A stretch of 13,388 nucleotides of DNA from Ruminococcus sp. UBA4385 (lineage in GTDB: Bacteria > Bacillota_A > Clostridia > Oscillospirales > Ruminococcaceae), in the NCBI GenBank assembly GCA_002391065.1, contig DGRP01000082.1, positions 1-13,388 of the forward strand, given 5' to 3'. The notes beneath the pieces were generated by a model. It was not told where the DNA came from. It worked only from the letters and a program-made list of their open reading frames with translations, and searched no databases. Position 1 is the stretch's first letter; each line of letters starts with the position of its first letter. The position numbers were made by a program, and so were the translations under genes. Below are positions 7,740-13,388 of this stretch, in pieces.

Positions 7740-8804
7740 TTATATATAATATTCAGGCTCATTCAGTTCATAAAGAGGTTTACAGCTTGAGCGTATCATC
7801 ATCGTTCCTTCAAGCTCCAGTCCAGAAAAAAGCTTATGACCACCATTAATTCTGTCAAGCAGAAGCATTATTGCAAAATGAGCCATTTCTTCTTTAGGTA
7901 ATGCCATTGTTGTCAGCATTGGAGTTGTAAATTGTGCCTGCTCAATATCATCACAGGAAATAACAGAGGGCTCCCATATCTTTACACGCCTTTTTTGTAA
8001 AAATCTGAGGAATCCTACCGCTATTATGTCATTCGCACAGTATATCCCTGTAGGCGGTTCGGAAAGCTTAGTAAAATACTCAGCAGCAAGTATACCATTC
8101 TGCTCATTCGGAGATGTATCATAAATATGGTCAATATCAGGTACAAGCCCAGCCTTCAGCATAGCCGACTGATATCCAGCAAATCTTGATTCATTATGAC
8201 AATTGCCAACATAACCTATTTTAGTGTGTCCCAGACTTGTCAGATGTTCAACCGCTGACTCTGCAAGCTTTTTTCCGTCACAGATAACCACATCCGAATC
8301 CCGCACAGAAGAATCACGGCTGATAACAACAATGTTTTTGGTATGATTCCTTAGGAGCTTTAACGCTCTTACACTGCATTTGCCGATTACAACAACCCCG
8401 TCAAAGTGCGTATCCCTTTCAGAAAAATAGGTATCAATTCTCTTGTCCATATTTGCTGCTGCGCTATCCGAAGAAAACTCTGAAAACTGCCTCACACCAG
8501 CTATTACACAACCCTTTGCACGAAGTTCTCTTTCAGTCAGCATAAGCAGCTCATCATAAAACGGGTCTGCCGATTCAGTATCGGAACGTGTAAGAAAAAT
8601 ATCCACTGAGTACAGCTTTTCACCTGTATCTTTTCCTGAGCGCAGGCTCTTTGCTGCGCTGTTAGGTACATAACCTGTTGAGCGCGCTGCTTCGAGAACC
8701 TTTTTTCTCACATCAGCAGGACATTTGTGCCTTGGATCACGAAGAATCCGACCTACTGTTGAAATTGATACTCCTGTAAGCTCTGATATTTCTTTTAGGG
8801 ACAT
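7740..8804 (-). CDS. LacI-family transcriptional regulator of the sulfur/nitrogenase-like genes
   Basis: A 354-residue regulator of the LacI/GalR family with the standard layout. The N-terminal helix-turn-helix spans about residues 2-22 (SLKEISELTGVSISTVGRIL). The hinge helix PNSAAKSLRSG spans 47-57, with Leu54 at the place of the DNA-intercalating leucine. A periplasmic-binding-protein-like effector domain runs to the C-terminus (GVVVIGKCS, HTKIGYVGN, TGIYCANDIIAVGF). Ribosome site AGGCGG lies 8 nt before the ATG. It sits between metY and the eight-gene operon, and palindromes of LacI type lie ahead of both. It is therefore the likely regulator of both, as repressor or as activator. LacI proteins usually sense sugars; sulfur genes are more often under LysR, CymR or riboswitch control, so the effector here is unknown. 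Its own promoter lacks the palindrome, which argues against simple autoregulation by that motif. Confidence 0.93.
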   Translation of the reverse strand: MSLKEISELTGVSISTVGRILRDPRHKCPADVRKKVLEAARSTGYVPNSAAKSLRSGKDTGEKLYSVDIFLTRSDTESADPFYDELLMLTERELRAKGCVIAGVRQFSEFSSDSAAANMDKRIDTYFSERDTHFDGVVVIGKCSVRALKLLRNHTKNIVVISRDSSVRDSDVVICDGKKLAESAVEHLTSLGHTKIGYVGNCHNESRFAGYQSAMLKAGLVPDIDHIYDTSPNEQNGILAAEYFTKLSEPPTGIYCANDIIAVGFLRFLQKRRVKIWEPSVISCDDIEQAQFTTPMLTTMALPKEEMAHFAIMLLLDRINGGHKLFSGLELEGTMMIRSSCKPLYELNEPEYYI

Positions 8805-8812
8805 AAAAACAC

Positions 8813-8864
8813 CGCCTAAACATATAATTCATATCATAATAATATGAATTATAGCAGTTAGGCG
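8813..8864. repeat. Nested inverted repeat over the regulator promoter
   Basis: Inner arms TATAATTCATAT (8823-8834) and ATATGAATTATA (8842-8853) are perfect complements around a 7 nt loop. Outer arms CGCCTAA (8813-8819) and TTAGGCG (8858-8864) are also perfect, with 3-4 nt unpaired between the layers. The inner repeat contains the -10 box and the likely start, and the outer one contains the ribosome site. As DNA it may be an operator. In a transcript reading through from metY it would fold into a long hairpin that masks the ribosome site and is followed by UUUUU. Confidence 0.7.
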
Positions 8865-8876
8865 ATGATATGTCAA
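8848..8876 (-). promoter_or_regulatory. Promoter of the LacI-family regulator gene
   Basis: A consensus promoter on the minus strand: TTGACA (8871-8876), 17 bp spacer, TATAAT (8848-8853). The start would be near 8841, giving a leader of about 37 nt. It begins 26 bp behind the metY stop codon, so the regulator need not depend on metY transcription. Confidence 0.85.
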
Positions 8877-8902
8877 TACTAAATATGTTAATTTTTTTAG
8901 AA

Positions 8903-10192
8903 TCACAAAAGACCTGCAGCCTTAAATGCTTGTTCAAGGTCAGCAATAAGATCATCTGCATCTTCAAGACCTGCTGAAATGCGAATTAGATTATGCGGAA
9001 TATCTGCGAGAGCAAGTTCCTCTTCACTTAATTCGCTGTGTGTAGTGTTTGGAGAATCTACAATAAGAGATCTCGCATCTCCAAGATTTACATGATATCT
9101 GAAAAGCTTGATATTATTAATAAATTCAGACTCCTGTTCTGCTGTTCCCTTGATTCCAAAAGAAAGAACTCCTCCTCCGCCATTAGTGAGATGCTTATCG
9201 GCAAGTTCTCGGAACTTATAATTCTTTACGCTTGGGTGTCTGACCCACTCAACAGCCGGCGAAGACTCTAAGAATGCAGCGATTTTCGCAGCATTTTTTG
9301 ACTGTTTATCTACACGCTCGGAAAGTGTTTCAAGACCAAGAATAGCAAGATACGCATCCTGCGGAGAGAGTGCTGCTCCCAAAAGATTAAGATAAACAAG
9401 TGTTGCTCGAAAAATAAAGAAGTTATCGGGGAAAATGTCCACAGGTGATTTTCCTTTAAGCATAACTATAGGTTCATAGAACTGCGGATAACGTTCCTTG
9501 GTATAAAGGCTCATATCACCGTTGTCAAGGATAAGACCGGCAATTATATTTCCGTGTCCGGTCAATGCCTTTGTTGCTGAATATACAACTATGTCCGCAC
9601 CATGCTCAAAAGGTCTGTAAAGGTATGGAGTTGCAAGTGTATTGTCAACAACTACCGGAACACCATGTTTATGAGCAACCTCAGAAATTGCATCTATATC
9701 AAGCAGATACGCATTAGGATTGCTTATCGATTCAACATATATACCTTTGACATCATCGGTGAGCTCAGCCTCCAGCTTTTTCGGATCAAGAACTGCATCT
9801 GTAAGCTTGATCTTTACTCCGAGTTCAGGAAAAAGCCTGTCAAAAGCATCTATAGTTCCGCCGTACAGATAGGGCGATACAAGTATCGTGCCGCCTTTAG
9901 AGGCAAGATTCAGAAGCGTATATGAGATCGCTGCCATTCCTGAGCCCACTGCAACTGCGTTTTTAGCACCGTCAAGAGCCTTTACTCTTTCAGCAAAAAA
10001 TGTCACTGTCGGGTTTCCGACTCTTGTATACAAGTAACCCGCTTCCTTATAAGTGAAAAGATTTTGTGCGTGCTCAGTGTTTTTGAAGTCAAATGCCGCA
10101 GTCTGATATACAGGAGGCAGCACCGACTGATTGTTCTGTGCAGGATCATAGCCTGCTCTGATCTTCTTGGTGTCAAATTTAAGTTCTGACAT
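8903..10192 (-). CDS. metY: O-acetylhomoserine sulfhydrylase
   Basis: A 429-residue fold-type I PLP enzyme. It is longer than the MccB-like protein because of the insert after the PLP lysine (VMLKGKSPVDIFPDN to LGAALSPQDAYL) that marks O-acetylhomoserine sulfhydrylases. The PLP lysine is Lys208 in VVYSATKALTGHG; other signatures are YTRVGNPT (55-62), AVGSGMAA (81-88) and VVDNTLATPY (181-190). Family enzymes join sulfide to O-acetylhomoserine to make homocysteine, and several accept methanethiol to make methionine directly. The start is the ATG at 10192, since AAAGGA lies 9 nt ahead; two in-frame ATGs upstream lack a ribosome site. Its promoter carries a variant of the operon's palindrome at the same distance. 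MetY would be the acceptor of thiol released by the nitrogenase-like enzyme (inference). Confidence 0.92.
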   Translation of the reverse strand: MSELKFDTKKIRAGYDPAQNNQSVLPPVYQTAAFDFKNTEHAQNLFTYKEAGYLYTRVGNPTVTFFAERVKALDGAKNAVAVGSGMAAISYTLLNLASKGGTILVSPYLYGGTIDAFDRLFPELGVKIKLTDAVLDPKKLEAELTDDVKGIYVESISNPNAYLLDIDAISEVAHKHGVPVVVDNTLATPYLYRPFEHGADIVVYSATKALTGHGNIIAGLILDNGDMSLYTKERYPQFYEPIVMLKGKSPVDIFPDNFFIFRATLVYLNLLGAALSPQDAYLAILGLETLSERVDKQSKNAAKIAAFLESSPAVEWVRHPSVKNYKFRELADKHLTNGGGGVLSFGIKGTAEQESEFINNIKLFRYHVNLGDARSLIVDSPNTTHSELSEEELALADIPHNLIRISAGLEDADDLIADLEQAFKAAGLL

Positions 10193-10251
10193 AATTACCA
10201 TTCCTTTCGTTATCATTTTATTGAATAATGAAGTATTGTTCCGATAGGTTT

Positions 10252-10280
10252 AGTTTATACCAAAAAGTCTTTATGGTCAA
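10252..10280 (-). promoter_or_regulatory. Promoter of metY
   Basis: Minus-strand -35 box TTGACC (10275-10280), 17 bp spacer, -10 box TAAACT (10252-10257). The -10 is weaker than in the other promoters here, which may suit an activated promoter. The inferred leader is about 53 nt, too short for a SAM riboswitch. Confidence 0.65.
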
Positions 10281-10290
10281 TAAATTTACG

Positions 10291-10304
10291 TGACAACGTT
10301 AGCA
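10291..10304. promoter_or_regulatory. Operator O3 upstream of metY, degenerate palindrome
   Basis: TGACAACGTTAGCA matches the O1/O2 palindrome at 12 of 14 positions, with one half-site intact. It ends 10 bp upstream of the metY -35 box, exactly the spacing of O1 from its promoter. A much weaker look-alike (CGGCAACGTTATCT, 10 of 14) lies at 10395-10408. Confidence 0.7.
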
Positions 10305-10420
10305 GCACTGATGATTTATCGGCCGTATTCAACAGGTTTCAACCCGATATACCGATGTACAAGCTTTATTTTTTATAAAAAAAGCGCTCTTTTCCGGCAA
10401 CGTTATCTTATTATTATAAT

Positions 10421-10450
10421 AAAAAAGAGCAAGACCTTTTGCCTTGCTCT
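10421..10450 (-). terminator. Intrinsic terminator of the polymerase-yolD operon
   Basis: AGAGCAAG (10426-10433) pairs with CTTGCTCT (10443-10450) around a 9 nt loop. On the minus strand the stem is followed by TTTTT (10421-10425). The yolD stop codon (10449-10451) lies in the 5' arm, so the gene ends inside its own terminator. Confidence 0.88.
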
Positions 10451-10856
10451 ATATGTTATATTCAATTTCATAAAGGTCATCAATTGGTATTCTTTCACCG
10501 TCTGTAAATACAAGACATCTGTTAAACATATCAAATATCCTTACAACACCGACTTTATCTGTGTATATACCGCCTCGCTTCCATTTATCGGCTATAAAAT
10601 AGGTAAGCTTTATCTCGGGATATTCATCAAGACTATTATACAACCTGTTCAGATCAGTATTAAGCTTATTTACCTCGTCTTCTGTAAGCTCTATTTTGCT
10701 TTCAACTGCTCTTGCTGTCTCTGCAATTACATTATCAAATCCTGTCAGTGCCGCAAACGGCGCAAACTGTGCAGCACGGTCATGTATTGACATTGGTTGC
10801 CGACCGTCAAAATACGGCCTTTTAAGCTGTTTAATATCATTATAATTATAATTCAT
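10449..10856 (-). CDS. YolD-like protein
   Basis: A 135-residue YolD-family protein. The signature is the segment SIHDRAAQFAPFAALTGFD (residues 23-41) with a following helical stretch (ARAVESKIELTEDEVNKLN); the C-terminal half is a beta-rich domain ending IPIDDLYEIEYNI. YolD proteins are regularly encoded next to Y-family polymerases of the UvrX type in Firmicutes and are thought to act with them, perhaps as a UmuD-like accessory; the molecular role is not settled. Ribosome site GAGGA lies 5 nt before the ATG. It follows the polymerase gene by 12 bp and shares its SOS-type promoter. Confidence 0.88.
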   Translation of the reverse strand: MNYNYNDIKQLKRPYFDGRQPMSIHDRAAQFAPFAALTGFDNVIAETARAVESKIELTEDEVNKLNTDLNRLYNSLDEYPEIKLTYFIADKWKRGGIYTDKVGVVRIFDMFNRCLVFTDGERIPIDDLYEIEYNI

Positions 10857-10868
10857 ATCAATCCTCTT

Positions 10869-12362
10869 TCATGCCTTATGTCCGCCGATCTGGCGGTTAC
10901 GCTCTTTAGCTGTAGCGCCTTCTGTAAAATTCTTTCCCTTCAGAACTGAATTTTTACCGTACCTATGCTTAATTCTGAGCACCGCCTCCTGCAATGCCTT
11001 TTCTTTTACTATATTGATTTTACAGACTTCATCATAATCCTGATTTTCATCTGCTCCGAACAAAGAAAGCTGCTCATATCCATCATTCTCCTGAATATTT
11101 TCTTCTCGTACAACATTGCAGGCAACAAGAGTTATCCTGCGTGAAAGCAAATTTTTATCAACAATGCGTTCAAACAAAGTCATTACCGCATCTATCATTT
11201 GGCGAGTTGATGATGTGTGCTTATCAAGGTTATAAGTCCCGTGAGCATGCTTCGGCACTGCTCTGCCATACCAGTCTGAAACTATCTCGCCTTTATAGCT
11301 TCCGAAAGAGAGGCTCTTACGGTCATAGCCTACAGTCAGAACAATCTGATCTGTGACCAAGCCCTTATCTACAAGATCAAGCGATAACATATCTGCCATT
11401 TCCCAGACTATAAGCTTAGTATGCTCATAATCAGTCGGCTCCTGAAGCACCTGCCCCGATGTAATACTGTTATTTTCAGGCTTATATGCTTTTACATCCG
11501 CTACAGTTGTCGGCTCAATTCCCCATGCATGATCAATCAGAAGTTCAGTGTTTTTTCCGAACAGCTTGTATAACTGACCTGTATGAACACAGTCAAGAGA
11601 ATGCCTTGCAACATCTCCCATTGTATAGATACCAAGCTTTTCCAGCTTTTTAGCTGTACCTGCTCCGACTCTCCAGAAATCAGTTATAGGAGTATGTCCC
11701 CAAAGCTTCTCTTTATAAATATCCTCATTCAGTTCAGCAATACGTACACCATCTTTATCGGCAGGTATATGCTTAGCCACAACATCCATAGCGACCTTGC
11801 AGAGATACATATTTGTGCCTATTCCGGCAGTAGCAGTAATACCTGTATTATCCAGAACGTCTTGTATAAGCATTCTGACAAACTCATGAGCACTCTGCTT
11901 ATATATTCCGAGATATCCTGTCGCATCTATAAAAACCTCATCAACAGAATAAGCGAAAATATCCTCGGGAGCAACATATTTAAGATATATCCCGTATATC
12001 TGCGAACTTACCTTCATATACTCGGCCATATGCGGAGTTGCAACCAGATATTCAAGCTCCAGCGAAGGATCTGCTATCAGCTCAGAATACAAATAGCTCT
12101 TGCCATTAGATTCTCTGTTCGGAGCGCTGTTTCTGCGCTCAATATTTACCTCTTTAACCCTTTGTATGACCTCAAACAGTCTTGCTCTGCCTGAAATACC
12201 AAAGCTTTTCAATCCGGGTGACACAGCAAGGCATATTGTCTTCTCGGTACGGCTTGTATCAGCTACCACCAGATTGGTATCAAGCGGGTCAAGACCGTGC
12301 TTAGCACATTCAACCGATGCATAGAATGATTTCAGATCTATCGCAACATACACCTTGTCCAT
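10869..12362 (-). CDS. Y-family translesion DNA polymerase (UvrX/DinB/UmuC type)
   Basis: A 497-residue Y-family polymerase that would copy past DNA lesions at the cost of accuracy. The catalytic metal ligands are Asp9 (AIDLKSFYASVE) and Asp141-Glu142 (YSVDEVFID), with Tyr14 at the steric-gate position that excludes ribonucleotides. The helix-hairpin-helix thumb region is around residues 231-252 (RVGAGTAKKLEKLGI). The C-terminal QLSLF (431-435) is a canonical beta-clamp-binding motif, near the end of the little-finger domain. Length above 400, a Lys at position 11 and the YolD partner place it with UvrX/UmuC-like rather than classical DinB enzymes. Ribosome site GAGGTG lies 5 nt before the ATG. 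A LexA-type box and a consensus promoter lie upstream, so induction by DNA damage is likely. Confidence 0.93.
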   Translation of the reverse strand: MDKVYVAIDLKSFYASVECAKHGLDPLDTNLVVADTSRTEKTICLAVSPGLKSFGISGRARLFEVIQRVKEVNIERRNSAPNRESNGKSYLYSELIADPSLELEYLVATPHMAEYMKVSSQIYGIYLKYVAPEDIFAYSVDEVFIDATGYLGIYKQSAHEFVRMLIQDVLDNTGITATAGIGTNMYLCKVAMDVVAKHIPADKDGVRIAELNEDIYKEKLWGHTPITDFWRVGAGTAKKLEKLGIYTMGDVARHSLDCVHTGQLYKLFGKNTELLIDHAWGIEPTTVADVKAYKPENNSITSGQVLQEPTDYEHTKLIVWEMADMLSLDLVDKGLVTDQIVLTVGYDRKSLSFGSYKGEIVSDWYGRAVPKHAHGTYNLDKHTSSTRQMIDAVMTLFERIVDKNLLSRRITLVACNVVREENIQENDGYEQLSLFGADENQDYDEVCKINIVKEKALQEAVLRIKHRYGKNSVLKGKNFTEGATAKERNRQIGGHKA

Positions 12363-12390
12363 GTTATCACCTCGCTATCTCCTTTTATTC

Positions 12391-12419
12391 ATTATACCAC
12401 AATCAAATCCCATAGTCAA
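12391..12419 (-). promoter_or_regulatory. Promoter of the polymerase-yolD operon
   Basis: Minus-strand TTGACT (12414-12419), 17 bp spacer, TATAAT (12391-12396). The strength of the match fits a gene held down by a repressor. The leader is short (about 22 nt) and contains the ribosome site. Confidence 0.85.
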
Positions 12420-12427
12420 TAAAAAAT

Positions 12428-12441
12428 CGAACATATTTTCG
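12428..12441. promoter_or_regulatory. LexA (DinR) box, SOS operator
   Basis: CGAACATATTTTCG matches the Gram-positive LexA consensus CGAAC-N4-GTTCG with one change. The symmetry extends to 9 bp arms AAAATCGAA (12423-12431) and TTCGATTTT (12438-12446). It lies 8 bp upstream of the -35 box of the polymerase operon. Given the gene it controls, the assignment is good. Confidence 0.8.
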
Positions 12442-12590
12442 ATTTTACAGAAATTTTATATTTATTTTGAATACAAAACGCTCCAATACTGGCCACGTTC
12501 TATAATATCATGTACTTTAAGCTATAATTAAGGTTCATATGTTAGAGTAGAATAGGTAAAGTATATAGGAATGATACTTCGGAGATAGTT

Positions 12591-12638
12591 ATGGATCGAT
12601 TATTGCTGCTGATAAAAGAGCATATTAAAAAGGAGTGA
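12591..12638 (+). CDS. Possible 15-residue leader ORF ahead of the NUDIX gene
   Basis: An ATG at 12591 with GGAG 6 nt ahead opens a reading frame of 15 codons (MDRLLLLIKEHIKKE) ending at TGA 12636-12638. Its last codons contain the ribosome site of the NUDIX gene (AAGGAG), which starts 6 nt later, so translation could be coupled. The same frame is open back to 12546, so it may instead be the tail of a decayed gene. There is no homology I recognise. No convincing sigma-A promoter was found for the NUDIX gene in 12447-12644. Confidence 0.25.
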   Translation: MDRLLLLIKEHIKKE

Positions 12639-12644
12639 CCAAAA

Positions 12645-13058
12645 ATGACAGCAAAGATCATCGTGAAATGTATCATATACAACAGGGTGCTGAACCGATT
12701 TCTTTTGGTGCAGAGATGGGAAAATGACCATACAGGTGCGAACACATGGGAGAACGCAGGCGGCAATATCGAGGACGAAGAAACGCCCGAAGATGCGGTG
12801 TTCAGAGAGGTCAAAGAGGAAACAGGCATCACGGATATTGAGATAAAAAAGATAGCTTATGTCAGTGTTCTGAAAGGTGAGCTTCCCGATCTGCTGATTG
12901 TTTACCTGTGCGAAACTGCGACCGAGAATGTTGCGGTCAGCTTTGAGCATCAGGCTTATGTATGGGCAGATGAAGCAAAGTGCAGGGAGCTTTTGCCGAA
13001 AGCGATCATCGGTGATTTTGAGAAGAACCATGTGTTTGATATTTTGCGAAAGCCGTAA
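12645..13058 (+). CDS. NUDIX hydrolase
   Basis: A 137-residue single-domain NUDIX protein. The NUDIX box is complete: Gly40, Glu46, Arg54-Glu55, Glu58-Glu59 and Gly61-Ile62 (GX5EX7REVKEETGI). It would bind Mg2+ and hydrolyse a nucleoside diphosphate linked to another group. The substrate (oxidised nucleotide, ADP-ribose, dinucleoside polyphosphate or other) cannot be told from the sequence. Ribosome site AAGGAG lies 9 nt before the ATG. It is divergent from the polymerase operon and followed after 23 bp by a HIT-family gene, another nucleotide hydrolase family, so the two may form a small nucleotide-housekeeping operon. Confidence 0.92.
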   Translation: MTAKIIVKCIIYNRVLNRFLLVQRWENDHTGANTWENAGGNIEDEETPEDAVFREVKEETGITDIEIKKIAYVSVLKGELPDLLIVYLCETATENVAVSFEHQAYVWADEAKCRELLPKAIIGDFEKNHVFDILRKP

Positions 13059-13081
13059 GAGAATTAGTAGGAGGTCTTAAA

Positions 13082-13388
13082 ATGTGCCTGATATGCGACA
13101 GGATAAAAATGATACAAAACGGAACAAACTCATATTTCGTCAAGGAGCTTGAAACAGGATATGTTGTGATAGGCGATAATCAGCATTTCCGTGGCTATAC
13201 GATTTTCCTTTACAAGCACCACGGAGACAAGACCGAGCTTTTCCACCTCGACCCGACTGAGCGTGCAAAATTCCTTGATGAAATGACTATCGTTGCCGAG
13301 GCTGTGTCTAAGGCTTTCGGTGCGGAGAAGATAAATTATGAGCTGCTTGGTATGGGTGATGCACACCTGCACTGGCATCTGTTCCCGA
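13082..13388 (+). CDS. HIT-family nucleotide hydrolase/transferase, cut by window end
   Basis: The first 102 residues of a HIT-family protein; the gene runs off the window. The histidine triad HLHWHLFP is visible with His95, His97 and His99, the middle of the three active-site histidines being the usual nucleophile. An N-terminal CxxC (Cys2, Cys5 in MCLICDRI) is like the half zinc site common in bacterial HIT proteins. Family members split nucleoside phosphoramidates, dinucleoside polyphosphates or AMP conjugates. Ribosome site AGGAGG lies 7 nt before the ATG, and the NUDIX gene is 23 bp upstream on the same strand. Confidence 0.9.
   Translation, partial: MCLICDRIKMIQNGTNSYFVKELETGYVVIGDNQHFRGYTIFLYKHHGDKTELFHLDPTERAKFLDEMTIVAEAVSKAFGAEKINYELLGMGDAHLHWHLFP

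Noticed and set aside
8813..8864. Ribosome-site-masking RNA switch for the regulator under its own promoter
   Set aside because: The regulator promoter starts transcription near 8841, so the 5' arm of the outer stem is not in that transcript. It remains possible only for read-through from metY.
8737..8967. Small minus-strand frame covering the regulator promoter
   Set aside because: It overlaps the metY end, the promoter and the regulator start in another frame, with no ribosome site or family pattern.
10193..10216. Upstream ATG start for metY
   Set aside because: The ribosome site AAAGGA lies inside this stretch and serves the ATG at 10192; nothing suitable precedes 10216.
10370..10392. 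A/T-rich near-palindrome GCTTT...AAAGC as a terminator or operator
   Set aside because: The symmetry is imperfect and mainly due to A and T runs, and a clearly better terminator for the polymerase-yolD operon lies at 10421-10450.
10290..12194. Long plus-strand open frames (10290-10790 and 11583-12194)
   Set aside because: They lie antisense to clear family genes (YolD, Y-family polymerase), have no ribosome sites, low-complexity Ile/Tyr/Cys-rich translations and no recognisable domain.

Overview
The window reads as chromosomal DNA of an anaerobic Gram-positive bacterium of the class Clostridia, probably a Ruminococcus-like member. The reasons are the strong Shine-Dalgarno sites (AGGAGG, GAGGTG), the near-consensus sigma-A promoters (TTGACa/t, 17 bp, TATAAT), a CGAAC-type LexA box, and gene families typical of that group (YolD with a Y-family polymerase, MccAB-type enzymes, a LacI regulator). 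This is an inference from gene content; no rRNA or other marker gene is present.

Left to centre (109-7492, all minus strand): one tightly packed eight-gene operon. In transcription order it encodes a cystathionine gamma-lyase-type PLP enzyme (MccB-like), an O-acetylserine-dependent cystathionine beta-synthase-type enzyme (MccA-like), a stand-alone NifX-domain protein, a NifB-like radical SAM protein, a NifH-like iron protein, a NifD-like subunit, a NifK-like subunit and a second NifX-domain protein. Gaps are 9-34 bp with one 25 bp overlap. The operon starts at a near-perfect promoter (7545-7573) and ends at an intrinsic terminator (73-106). The nitrogenase-like subunits keep all six P-cluster cysteines and the cofactor cysteine, but nifE, nifN, nifV and the PII genes nifI1/nifI2 are absent. 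With sulfur-amino-acid genes in the same operon, the best hypothesis is a methylthio-alkane reductase-like (Mar-like) sulfur-salvage system rather than a nitrogen-fixation system.

Centre (7740-10216, minus strand): a LacI-family regulator and metY (O-acetylhomoserine sulfhydrylase). The 14 bp palindrome TGACAACGTTGTCA occurs twice upstream of the operon, and a degenerate copy lies upstream of metY. In both promoters the proximal copy ends exactly 10 bp upstream of the -35 box. The LacI protein, encoded between the two targets, is the obvious candidate to bind it. A coherent pathway follows: the nitrogenase-like enzyme frees methanethiol or another volatile thiol from an organosulfur compound, MetY joins the thiol (or sulfide) to O-acetylhomoserine to give methionine or homocysteine, and MccA/MccB carry the sulfur on to cysteine. 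The substrate is inferred, not read from the sequence.

Right (10426-13388): an SOS-type operon on the minus strand (Y-family DNA polymerase followed by YolD) with a LexA-type box upstream and an intrinsic terminator that overlaps the yolD stop codon. It is followed by a divergent plus-strand pair, a NUDIX hydrolase and a HIT-family protein cut by the window end. No intergenic stretch exceeds 300 bp; the largest (12363-12644 and 7493-7739) hold the regulatory elements described below. No insertion sequence, CRISPR array, tRNA or rRNA was seen.
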